NCBI RefSeq assembly: GCF_048544455.1
Contig: NC_133535.1
Span: 86,304,120 to 86,368,119 of the forward strand
Source of the DNA: Silene latifolia
Lineage: Eukaryota; Streptophyta; Magnoliopsida; Caryophyllales; Caryophyllaceae
Direction: 5' to 3'
DNA length: 64,000 bases
Part shown: one piece after another, positions 11,707-22,473 of the stretch
How positions within the stretch are numbered: the first letter of the stretch is position 1
How the letters are laid out: each line of letters begins with the position of its first letter
Position numbers and translations under genes: made by a program
Notes under the pieces: generated by a model
Told to the model about the DNA's origin: nothing
The model's input: only the letters and a program-made list of their open reading frames with translations
Databases searched by the model: none

Positions 11707-13640
11707 ACATCTCCAGATAAGACCGTCTGCACATTCTTTGAAAACAAATGGATCATCCCAAAAGTATTGTCTAGCATCATAAGCGAACCGCTTTCTTCAC
11801 GCCATGAAAGCTTGGGTGGTATTTTACCTGTCACTGCAAAATTAGCATAATCAGCAAACCACGGAGGTGGATAAGACACCGAATTAGTAATAACTAACAG
11901 ACTCTCATCAGGAAAAGAATCATCAATGGGTAATGAATCTTCCCTTTCTTTCAGCTGCAGACGAGATAAATGGTCAGCCACCACATTCTCTGCACCTTTC
12001 TTATCTTTAATCTCCAAATCAAACTCTTGCAGAAGGAGTATCCACCTCAAAAGCCTCGACTTCGCATCCTTCTTAAGAAAGAGAGTCTTCAGCGCTGCAT
12101 GGTCAGTATAAATAATAACCTTAGAACCCAGCAAATAAGACCGAAATTTATCTAAGGCAAAAACTACAGCTAGAAGCTCCTTCTCAGTTGTGTAATAATT
12201 AACTTGAGCCTCATCCAGAGTTCGACTCGCATAATATATGGCATTCAAAACTTTATTTTTCCGCTGTCCTAAGACTGCACCAATCGCATAATTGCTAGCA
12301 TCACACATAATCTCGAATGGGAGGTCCCAATCAGGCGGCTGAATGATTGGCGCAGAAACTAAAGCCTCCTTTAACCTGTTAAAAGCTAAAAGGCACTCAT
12401 CAGTAAACTCAAAAACAGCATCTTTAAGAAGCAATTGTGTAAGTGGTTTAGCAATTTTCGAAAAATCCTTAATGAACCGCCGATAAAAACCAGCATGGCC
12501 AAGGAAACTCGTCACTCCTTTAACATTCACAGGAGGGGGCAGTTGCTCAATCACTTGCACTTTTGCTTTATCAACATCTATGCCCTTATCAGAAATCAAG
12601 TGTCCCAACACAACTCCCTCATAGACCATGAACTGACATTTTTCCCAGTTTAAAACAAGATTAACATCAATACAACGCTGCATGACTTTATCAAGGTTAG
12701 CTAAACAACGATCAAAGTCATTACCATAAACTAACAAAGTCATTCATAAATACCTCTATAATATTCTCTATATAATCATAAAATATCCCCATCATGCACC
12801 TCTGAAAGGTAGCTGGGGCGTTACACAATCCGAAAGGCATTCTGCGGCATACAAAAATACCCTATGGACAGGTGAATGTGGTCTTACTCTGATCATCCGG
12901 ATGAATAGGGATATGAAAGAACCCTGAATATCCGTCTAAGAAACAGAAAAATTTATTAGAAGCTAGTTTTTCAGTCATCTGGTCAACAAAAGGGAGGGGG
13001 AAATGGTCTTTTTTTGTGGCGGCATTTAACTGTCTGTAGTCAATACACATCCGCCAATCTATTACAACTCGAGTTGGTATTAATTCATTTTTCTCATTTT
13101 GTACCACAGTGGTCCCTCCTTTCTTCGGGACTACCTGAAATGGGCTAACCCACTTGGAGTTGCCAACTGTATAAATAATACCTGCATCGAGTAGTTTCAT
13201 CACCTCAGCCATGACAACCTCCAGCATCTTCGGATTCAGCTTGCGCTGACCCTGTCTGTAAGGCTTGTGACCCTCATCCAACTCAATTCTGTGCATACAA
13301 ATGTGAGGGCTGATGCCCTTAATATTATCCAAAGAATAACCTAAAGCTTTCCTGTATTTATTAAGTACACACATCAAAGCAGAAAGCTGGTTATCGTCAA
13401 GCTTAGCACTAACAATAGCTGGGTATTGCTCTGTATCATCTAAAAAGACATACTTAATATTTGGAGAAAGTGGCTTACGCTCTGGCACCTTTACCTCATC
13501 TTCTTCCTCTGTGAGCTCGTGGCATTCCATTACTGCTTCCAAAACATCCAGCTCATCAGCATTCTCTGCTGGATTAACTGCACACTCATCTAAAAGGGTT
13601 AAATCAATTAGAGGATCCTTGGCTAAGGATTCCCTCCAGT
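11676..13640 (-). pseudogene. Reverse transcriptase and RNase H of Athila A, broken
   Basis: The RT N-terminal half is read at 12862-13640, with [23 protein letters not shown] and [13 protein letters not shown]. The RT end and RNase H are read at 11676-12743, with [52 protein letters not shown] and [12 protein letters not shown] stop lies at 12862-12864 where B has a Gln codon. The first Asp of the catalytic FMDD box is Asn here (codon 12742-12744), followed at once by a frameshift. It would be catalytically dead even without the stops. RNase H residues look intact. Confidence 0.88.
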
Positions 13641-14456
13641 TAACAATTAACAGCCCTGTCAACAATATCAACAGAATAACACGTATCATCATCAGCAAGT
13701 TCAGTCGCAGTGCGAGCAAGACTGAACTCAATTGTGTCATCCCCTACCTCCAAGGTCAAGACTCCGCGTTTGACATCTATCACGGCCCCAGCCGTATGTA
13801 AAAATGGTCTACCTAAGATAATAGGTATCTGACAATCCTCAGCAATGTCTAAAATGACGAAATCGACAGGAATAAAGAACTTACCCACTCGAACGGGTAC
13901 ATCTTCTAAAATACCTAAGTGTCTCTGAATCGATCTATCTGCCATATGAAGGGTTATATTGGTCACCTTAAGGTTACCTATATTTAACTTTTCACACACA
14001 GAATACGGCATAACACTGACACTGGCCCCTAGATCAGGAAAGAGCTTTCCCAAAATCATGGTTACCTATAGTACATGGAATCGAAAAACTATCCGGGTCT
14101 TTTAATTTAGGTGGTATGGTGCTTTGTGAAAAAACATTACACTCCTCCGTGAAAGCAATAGTACCAACATCATTAAAATTCTTCTTACGAGTCAAAATAT
14201 CCTGCATAAACTTAGTGTAAGAAGGTACATGGGTAATTAAGTCAGTGAAAGGAATGGTTACCTCAAGATTCTTGACGATCTCCAAAAACTTACCGAACTT
14301 ACAATTCAACTTTGTATTCTTTAAACGCTCCGGATACGGGACCGCAACACTTGTCGTAGGGTCGACAATTTTCGTCTTCCGAATGTTTAAAATCTCCGTC
14401 AAATCGTCACTAGCGGAGGTATTTCGCAATTCAATTGATGGATTTTCATTCAGCAC
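13640..14456 (-). pseudogene. Protease region of Athila A gag-pol
   Basis: Retroviral-type aspartic protease. DLGASVSVMPYSV holds the active-site Asp-Leu-Gly, and IIPVDFV-like and IILGRPFLHTAGAVIDV segments form the fold's second half. The upstream segment (14034-14456) links gag to protease (FGKFLEIVKNLEVTIPF) and ends in a frameshift near 14040 before the active site. The same segment is found in elements B and F, so assignment is firm. Confidence 0.85.
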
Positions 14457-14465
14457 TGGCGACCC

Positions 14466-14588
14466 AGTCGATCGACCATGGGGCTCGGTCGATCGACCAA
14501 GTTCACTGGGTTCGAATAGTTCCTGATTGTCAGAAACTTTTTCGTCAGAGATTCTGGTCGATCGACTGATGTTGTTGGTCGATCGACC
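14466..14588. repeat. Four palindromes in two 21-bp pairs within the gag/protease linker of A
   Basis: Copies start at 14466, 14487, 14556 and 14577; both pairs are exactly 21 bp apart with different spacers (atggggctc and gatgttgtt). In the coding frame, best seen intact in B, each palindrome is translated within a repeated RST or GRST tripeptide motif. The agttcctgattgt motif sits between the pairs. Confidence 0.85.
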
Positions 14589-14626
14589 ACTGGCACTGGC
14601 AGTAGAGTTTGTTTTCGCACCAGAAT

Positions 14627-15628
14627 TTAAATCTGACTTTCACCATTTTCCGAGTCTTTTCTTGGCTTATCAGGACCGTCATATGAGAGACCACTGCGGA
14701 GATGAATTGCATTAAGTGTCTCAATAGGAACCTCACATTTTCTTGGAGAATTGGCGACTTGGTTAGCCGCTAGAATCTCCAACTGCTTCTCAAAATTCCT
14801 TGTAGATTCAATCCTAGCTTCTTCTATTTTCGTAACTTGAACCAAAAGAGCTTGGACTATTTCTCTCAATTCCGTGGTCTCATTTGAGTTATGAACAGGA
14901 ATTTCAATTTTCTTCTCGGAAGCCTTAGAAAACTCGAGCTTTTCGAACCGGGAATTAATAGAAGCTTCAAGTGCCGCAACGGCACTCATTTCATCACTTG
15001 GCTTTCGCGAATTCCCACGCGAACTCCCATATTCAGCTCTATGAACTGCCATCTCCTCAATAGTGTTCCAACCTTTATTAGAATCCACATTGTTTTGGAA
15101 CCTACCATTTGCAGCCGCATCAAGGATGACTCTGTAGTCATCGTACAAGGCATTATAAAATTGGTTGCCAAGGTACCACTGCTGAAAACCGTGGTGAGGA
15201 ACAGATCGAACTAATTTCTTGAAACGGACCCATGCTTCATGTAATTCTTCACCGGGTCCTTGCTGGAAACTTGTAATTTGACTTCTTAAAGCATTGGTTT
15301 TCACAGGGGGATTTGTAACTCTAGCTGCTACCTTATCAAGGTAGCGGTACCATTCACGCGCAGAATCTTTGACGGAGTATAGAAATAATGTCTCCTTTAC
15401 TTCATCTTGGGTCACTCCGGCCGGTACAGATATGGAACAACAATAATCCGTGAAGATATCCATATGCGTCCCAGGATCTGCATCTGGTAATCCCCCAAAC
15501 AGGTTCCGCTCCACTAAACAGATGTGAGAGGGGCGGATATCAAAAGTCCCATGTGTAGGAACAGGGAGGCTAAATCCCTAAAGAATATCTTGTACCTTTA
15601 GCTGAGACTGATCGTATATTGTTGGCAT
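14627..15628 (-). pseudogene. Gag of Athila A, broken
   Basis: Capsid-type Gag that would package the element RNA. The start is taken as the Met of MPTIYDQSQ (ATG complementary to 15626-15628), in frame with the main ORF. A TAG replaces the CAG of B at 15578-15580. Typical gypsy Gag motifs follow: RNLFGGLPDADPGTHMDIF, EWYRYLDKV, QWYLGNQFYNALYDDYR and EEMAVHRAEYG. A 39-bp in-frame deletion removes about 13 residues (WTSLALAFYKRYY in B) near 15310. The C-terminal third is coiled-coil-like. No CCHC zinc knuckle is visible, unlike the Gag of element F. The frame is lost near 14640. Confidence 0.85.
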
Positions 15629-15791
15629 GATTGTAGAAAAATCGGGAGTACTCAATTTTTCCTCTCGAAATCTTCTTCTAACTGTGCACAAGCAAAACTA
15701 GAAGGAAAAGGTAAGCAACGGCCTCAAGGAACCAAAGTTCCTTGAGACAAGAAAAATAAACTAAAAATAAAGCAAACAGAATTACACCGTC

Positions 15792-15809
15792 TCCCCGGCA
15801 ACGGTGCCA
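15792..15809 (-). other. Primer-binding site of Athila A (tRNA-Asp type)
   Basis: The plus strand reads TCCCCGGCAACGGTGCCA, matching the 3' end of plant tRNA-Asp with one mismatch (T for C). This is the usual PBS of Athila-lineage elements and fixes the minus orientation. The LTR begins at 15815. Confidence 0.88.
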
Positions 15810-15814
15810 AAATT

Positions 15815-17121
15815 TGATACCGTCATTTTGTATCAAAGTTAAATTTATAAACCAAACTAAAACTATAGCTAGTGATAGTCAAGGTCGAACCACAGAGAGA
15901 CAAGATCAATTCTATTTGCTATTTTTAATCTATTGAAGTAACAATTATTGGGGGGGGGGGGGGGGGGGGTTGGTTGGTTGATTCTAAACTAATTACTGAA
16001 ATTTAAATGAAGTTTAAAATAGATATTAAAAAGCAGCTAGGAACTTCGGTTCACCATGGCCTAAGGGTCAGTCAAGTAAAGTCAAGGTCTGTCCAATACC
16101 GTGTCAGGATGTCAAATAGGTCCTCTAAGTCGCTATTCGAACTAAGCCTCTCGGTCTTCTTTCACCCTAGAATGAAACTAGATTGCTTTCGCTCCACTAG
16201 TCTTTCCAATTACTTGTAAGAAATCAAACTCCGCTAATCTCTCAATCTAGCAAAGGGGTAAATTCTCACAAAATTAAATAAGGCCGGTACGGGTTCAACC
16301 TAAACTTAATAATAGCAACTTATGACGCCATGGATTCCCTAATTCCTAGCATAGGAATTTAGCTAAGCATGATTAAGAATATGACAATTGCAAAATTAAA
16401 GATACGGAATAAAATTGACATGATTGAATTAGAATTAAAAATTAAGGGATTAAAATTGAATTGCTTAAATATAACTTGGAAGAAACTAGAAATAAATAAA
16501 CAAGAATAAGAGAAGATAGAAATTGAATTAAAGCTTACTAAAGAATTCGATGAACAAACAATTGATCGTAATCCGTAGCCTCCGTTTCGCGTTCCTCAAA
16601 ACTAGGTCTTAAAAACATGAGTTGTTGTATAAAAAGCATAACCTAAATTGTTTGTTACCTCCTACTAATAATAGTTCTGCCCAAAAGATAAATTACAAGT
16701 GGGCTTTCAAAAGACAATCGTGTAAAAGAAACCGCAGCCTCGAAATAGAGTCGATCGACTGCCCAGTACAGTGCTGGCAACTTCCTTCCTCTGCTGAACA
16801 CCCGGGTCGATAGACCGGAGTCTCTGGTCGATAGACCAGTTGCGCTGTAGCAACTTCTCTCTGCTCTAACAAACAGCCCTCCAACTTCATGCACGCATTC
16901 CGAGACGATCGATTACCGAGCTTCTAACTTTATAGTTTCCATAAAATGCCCCCGGGAATAGATAAAAGCTTGATTTAGCTTACTTCTGATCATTCCTACA
17001 ATAGAGACATAAGAAATGCAAAGTAAACCGTTTCGGGAGAAATAATAGCTTAAAGCTAACAATTACGCATAGAAATACGTGCCAATATCGCTAACAAAGT
17101 GTATAGAATATGCACGTATCA
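15815..17121 (-). repeat. Central LTR shared by Athila A (5') and B (3')
   Basis: Termini are TGATAC and GTATCA. A PBS lies directly below and a polypurine tract directly above, so it belongs to both elements. It has a 20-base G run (15950-15969). The palindrome array is reduced: one copy at 16749 and a pair at 16805 and 16826. Compared with the other LTRs, exactly one 21-bp unit is missing next to the 16749 copy. Confidence 0.92.
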
Positions 17122-18131
17122 AATCTCCCCAAACCAAACATTGCTTGTCCCAAAGCAAGCACTAAGACTCGACTAAAGACTTCTAATGGAACGGATTTCA
17201 TTCTCAGAGCTAATACACACTACAACCAATTTAATGCATCTAATAACATCCAAGCATTTTGCCAAGCCCAAACGAGTTGAACATGTTCAAGAAGTTACCA
17301 AACTTTCGACCTTGTAAGACTCGTATATATCGGACTCTCACGGGTCGCTCATTCACTCAATTTTAAGAATAGGATGAGAATTTAATTGTGCAAGATAGAA
17401 GAATGATTGAAATAAGTCTCTCACCTAACTACGACCCATAAAAATATGCCTGCAGTCTAACATGAATAAAATCTCTACAACCGTACATATGCATTCCGAC
17501 CATTTACTGACCATGACACATACAGAGGCGATTTGGGATTGTGAGGCTACGGGTAAGAAGGGGCTAAAATAAGTTTGGATAACAGGAGATAAAGCCAAGC
17601 AAGTAACTTCTAAACACCAAATTTCTGAATACTTCCCAACTTCGTACTCGAGAGAAAATCAAAACGGTGCTACTAAAAGCACAAATCTCACAATCTCCCA
17701 AAATAATAATAATTCCCCAAATAATATAAATAGCAACATGGGAATAAAAATCACCATCCAAAAATAGCAATTTTATCATTGAAATCCATCCATTCCGACT
17801 CGACCTACATGCAAAAGTAAACGTGATATTTTTGTTTTTTTGTTTTTGTTTTTTTTTAACAGAAATGCAAATGCATGCGGAAATGCAATAAACATGACCT
17901 AAAAATGCGAGTAAAACAATGAAAATGTGACAATCATATGCATATACCCTCCCCAAACCAAAACGCGCAATGCCCTCATTGCGCTCATCAACTAAAACAA
18001 CAGCAGCATCCAAAATAACAGGGAGGAATATAAACATCTACAGATGAAATGGAAACTAATGAAAAAGAAATGAAAACTCACTAAATACAGCCTCCCAAAA
18101 CCAGCCATCAAAAAGGGGAGGCATACAGCTG
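17122..18131 (-). other. 3' untranslated region and polypurine tract of Athila B
   Basis: The plus strand begins aatctccccaaacc, the complement of the polypurine tract next to the LTR. The rest aligns with 6484-8183 of A but lacks about 690 bp corresponding to A 7130-7820. No coding frame is supported. Confidence 0.75.
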
Positions 18132-19624
18132 CTACTGATCCTCCTCTGGCTCATACTCGGAACCGCTCGCCTCATATGACCCCGAACCACTCTGCCCCTC
18201 CTCGTCGTCGCCCCCAGCAGCAGCAGTAGTGGTGACGGTAGCAGCAGCCCTCCCCGGAGGATAGCCGCCCTCCGGGGGAACAAAGAAGGATGGGTGAGTC
18301 CATGGGCCATGTGGAAGCATCCCTGTCGGAGCAAACTCCTCATAAACTGGGTACATGGCAAAAGCCATGTCCATCCTATGCTGATCAAAGCTTCTGCATA
18401 AATCACCCAACACACGTGAAACCGCCCTTTGCTCCATAACCGCAGGGATAACAATAGGTGCATGAGGTCGAAAAGTAGCCGGGAAACCCGGCCCATAAGT
18501 AGGAGTGGAGGAGGAAGGAACCCGTGAAGAAGAGGTACGAGCTCCTCTCGAGGTGGAAGCATGAGAGGAGCATGTCCTAATAGGGAGCCATAGCTAGGCA
18601 AGGGCGGTCGAGTCTTCTCCTCAACAGTAGTAAAGGGTAAAATAGGAGTAAGGGCAAGGATAAGAATGGGGTCGGAAATGAAAGAATCGATCTTCCACCG
18701 ACCCCGAGTATCGACCCACTTCACGGACTTGAAATAGTCAAAGTCCATGAAGCGTGCAAGAGGGTCGAGAGGAGCCTCCTCTAGAGGAAAGACAGGAACT
18801 AGACGGTGGTCTATACGAGTCACTAGCCCACCACAGACTATAGTAGTCAGAGAGGTGCCCTCACTTATAGTGTTGAAGTGAGAGGCAGTCAAATAAGCAA
18901 TGTTATAAATGCGGGCTACCCGACTCTCGATGTTCAGGTAACCTGCCAAAATAGACAATTCAATTGTATTTATGTTATTTGACTCTTTCAGGCCAAAGAT
19001 GGTGTTGCCCATCAGCCGGAAGTAGTAACGAAAAGGGGGTAAATGGACGGAAGTGCCCTTCCTCTTAGGGCCGTCCAGGTCGGATATGCACGACCACATA
19101 ACCCTATGCACATCAGACGACTCCGAGGTGTTACCCTCGAAACTCTAACCCAAATAACTAGCAAACTTAGCTAGTGTCAAGGAATAAGTGACATTAAACA
19201 GCCTAAAAGAGACACAGGAGCTATTTTTATCAGTTTCAAAAGAAGTTTGGTCGAAAACAAAGGAAGAGAAAAACTCAAGAGTCAAAATACGGTATGTGAA
19301 CTCAGCGATGTCCACCAAGCCTGACATCCCTGTCCCATTTAGCAGGGAAACAGCAGAGTCGAGACACCCTAGCCTTTCTAAAGTCGGTTTATGCAGAAAA
19401 CGGGTTGCTTGAACTGAATACCATTCGACCAAAGTAAGAAATTTAGCTCTCTGTGAAGGGGAGGGGAAAATCACCTGCGGATAGCCAGGTAGACTATCCG
19501 TCGTTAACTCGACCATGGGCGTCGTAATCCGCGACCGTTTTGCCGCGCCTTTACTCGGCTGTCCCTGGTCCACTGCCCTCTTCCCTTTCGTCATTCTTCT
19601 GCTCACAAAAAATAGCAAACTCAA
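18132..19624 (-). pseudogene. Athila env-position ORF of element B, broken
   Basis: Homologue of 8184-9659 in A. The N-terminal part, 19145-19624, stays open through the point where A is frameshifted (TYRILTLEFFSSF), then ends at a stop at 19145-19147 that A lacks. The middle is read at 18056-19111. The C-terminus with its acidic tail (EGQSGSGS to EYEPEEDQ) is in another frame at 18132-18437. The different mutations in A and B show they decayed independently after the duplication. Confidence 0.8.
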
Positions 19625-20118
19625 TAACTAGGTTCCCAAAATCTTGAACAATGAAAATTAATAAACCCTAAGATACAATCAGAAAACAATCATCAAACTA
19701 GGGTTTAGAAAAATTTGGGGAAAATGAAATTAAACCCCTCCTAGTCGCTGAGATGGCTCGAAAATCAAGGGAAAAGGATAACAAACGCAATTAAAGAACA
19801 AATTCGATAAGAAATTAGCCCAAAATCGATTTTCTCGAAACAATGTGAGGTTGCTCGAATTTGGGCATAAATATACAACATAAGTCGAATTAAAGGACTA
19901 AAAGATAATTAGAAACATACCTTTGATGAAACCTTGAAGATTTTGAGCAAGAAAATCGAAATTAAAGGGGCGATTGAGCAAGAAAATCGTAAGGTGAAGA
20001 AAGGTTAAAAGGGGTTTTATTTTTTCTTTCTTTTTCTTTGTTGTTAATGAATGAATTAAGGAATGAAGGAAAGAAATTAGAATAAAAACTCCCTGTTAAA
20101 ACAATGATGTCGCATCGC

Positions 20119-20232
20119 GGTCGATCGACTACCCAGTATGGTCGATCGACTGGTCTTTCTCCTGGAACAGTTCCTGATTGTTGGCGTCATATAATCATCA
20201 GTCGATAGACTGATGCACTTGGTCGATCGACT
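20119..20232. repeat. Four palindromes in two 21-bp pairs, upstream of the B env-position ORF
   Basis: Copies start at 20119, 20140, 20200 and 20221: spacing 21, 60, 21, identical to the array at 10148-10261 of A. Confidence 0.85.
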
Positions 20233-21276
20233 GAGGATACTGGCAATAGTCACATACGCTAAAAATTCCCTTTCAACTTCAAACTTCCGCCTTTCTTTCA
20301 CAATCATCTAGCATATCACTCTACGCACTTTGCATAAAATAATTACCTGCCAACACTCACAAAGGCGCACGTCTTCCCATAACAGTAATCGCTAACTAAA
20401 CTACAATAAATCTAAAGCTCCTAATGAGATGTAAGCAAAATAAACGGTAAAGTTCCTAATTACAAAAGAAAATTACAAGCCGGGTTGCCTCCCGGTTAGC
20501 GCTGGTTTAATAGGTCCCGCACGACCTTCTTACCTCAATTTACAGCTTCTAAAAGTGGGTCAAAGTATAGTACTTCGACCTGCCGAACAAATTCGTTTGC
20601 ACCGTGATAGTGTTTTACGTATTGACCATTCACTTTGAATCGGTCTCCAGAGGAGGTCTTCAATTCAACTGATCCGAATTTTGTCACCGTTGTGACCGTA
20701 TAAGGGCCACTCCACCTGGATTTTAGCTTACCAGGAAATAATCGGATACGAGAATTAAAAAGGAGTACCTTATCACCGACATTGAACTCGCGCTTGATGA
20801 CTCTCTTGTCGTGCTAGCGCTTCGTCTTCTCCTTATAGATCCTAGCATTATCATAGCCCAACAGCCTAAATTCCTCTAACTCATTCAACTGCGTCATACG
20901 TTTCTCACGAGAGAGGTTAGGATCTAAATTCAAATCACAAATTGCCCACCAAGATTTAGATTCTAATTCAACAGGCAAATGACATGTTTTACCATAAATC
21001 AATCGGAATGGTGACATCCCAATTGGCGTTTTAAACGCGGTCCTATAAGCCCACAAGACATCATCCAATTTAAGACTCCAATCTTTCCGTGATTTAGACA
21101 CAACTTTAGCTAACATTTGTTTCAATTCCCGGTTAGTAATCTCAACTTGACCACTAGTCTGGGGATGATACCTCAAACCTCTACGATGTTGGACACCACA
21201 TTTAGTCAACATAGCACAAAGTTGTTTTTCTTTAAAATGTATGCCTCCGTCGCTAATGATGTAATACTACGGATTT

Positions 21277-22003
21277 GATAGACTTTGGTGGTAGCTGGGA
21301 ACAGAGGTTGGATTTGATAGAGTTTTCTTACAACAACAGCTACCACACTAGTATTGGCATGACACCGTTTGAGGCTTTATATGGGAGGAGATGCAGGAGT
21401 CCGATTTGTTGGGACGACAATGCTGAGGCAGTGGTTCTAGGACCAGAGATGGTACATGACATGGTTGAACAGATTAAGATGATCAGGAAACGGATGAGAG
21501 CATCTCACGATAGGCAAAAGAGTTATGCAGATCTACATCGCCGGGATATAGAGTTTCAGGTTGGGGATAAGGTTCTTCTGAAAGTGTCTCCTATGCGTGG
21601 GGTTATGAGATTTGGGAAAAAAGGCAAGCTAAGTCAGAAGTTCATCGGGCCTTATGAGATCTTAGAGCGGGTTGGAGAGGTTGCATATCGTCTGGCTTTA
21701 CCAGCTGCGTTAGAGAGAGTGCATAATGTGTTTCATGTATCGCAGCTGCGGAAGTATGTGAGTGACCCGTCACATGTGTTAGAGGCAAAGAGCTTAGAGC
21801 TAGATGAGTTCTTATCATATCTTGAGGTACCTAAGCAGATTCTTGACCGGAAGGTTAGGAAGACTAGGAGTGGTGAGACAGTTTTGCTTAAGATCCTTTG
21901 GTCTAACCACGAGACTGAGGAAGCTACATGGGAGGCAGAGGAGGCCATGAGAGAGCGTTACCCTTTCCTTTTTGATCAGGTATGTATGGTTACGGGGACG
22001 TAA
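21277..22003 (+). pseudogene. Integrase C-terminus with chromodomain, Tekay/Del chromovirus
   Basis: An open frame of about 240 codons without its own start. It holds the end of the integrase core (SWEQRLDLIEFSYNNSYH, MTPFEALYGRRCRSP), the C-terminal GPYEILERVG module and the HNVFHVSQLRKY motif. The chromodomain at the end has PKQILDRKVRKTRSG and LWSNHETEEATWEAEE. In this lineage the chromodomain targets integration to heterochromatin. The frame is undamaged, but the element lacks all upstream genes. Confidence 0.9.
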
Positions 22004-22220
22004 CTTTGTTTCTTTTAGGGGGGTAGGAGATGATCACAAAGAGTTTTAAGAGTTTTATACCCTTTTTATGTTGTGTCGGTATGGTCGTTGTCGTTGAGTC
22101 GGGTTGAGTTTGGGTTAGTAACATGTTTTATGTTGAGTTTGTTTTGGTTATTGAGTCGAGAGTGTTGTAGTGTGAGTCTTTGTTTTGATGTGGTTTGAAC
22201 TTTGGGGACGAAGTTCTTTT

Positions 22221-22234
22221 TAAGGAGGGAAGAC
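22221..22234 (+). other. Polypurine tract of the Tekay element
   Basis: taaggagggaagac directly before the 3' LTR, the plus-strand primer site for gypsy elements. It also fixes the LTR start at 22235. Confidence 0.8.
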
Positions 22235-22264
22235 TGTAATACTACGGATTTATGAGTCTCTGGG

Positions 22265-22413
22265 TACTCTATCGAGTAGGCCTTACTTTGTCGAGTAAGG
22301 GTGAGTTGCAGTTTAAAATAGTTTCTGACCTGTTGGGTACTCAATCGAGTAACGTAGATATTCGATCGAGTAAGGGGGCACTCGATCGAGTACCTCCGCT
22401 ACTCGATCGAGTA
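22265..22413. repeat. Array of 14-bp palindromes in the Tekay LTR
   Basis: TACTCGATCGAGTA and variants start at 22265, about 22284, 22338, 22359, 22379 and 22400. The last four are spaced 21, 20 and 21 bp. The array ends about 50 bp before a TATA-like box, which places it where an enhancer would be. Confidence 0.85.
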
Positions 22414-22463
22414 GCCGGTTTACGAGGGATGATTTATCGGGTTTTGTTAATAATGCGATTAAG

Positions 22464-22473
22464 TATATAATAA
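22464..22473 (+). promoter_or_regulatory. TATA-like box in the Tekay LTR
   Basis: tatataataa about 230 bp into the LTR, just downstream of the palindrome array. Position and sequence fit the element's own promoter. No start site can be seen directly. Confidence 0.5.

Noticed and set aside
21260..22003. Tekay integrase frame as a host chromodomain gene
   Set aside because: It is flanked by an LTR stub, polypurine tract, LTR and target repeat, and contains integrase C-terminal motifs.
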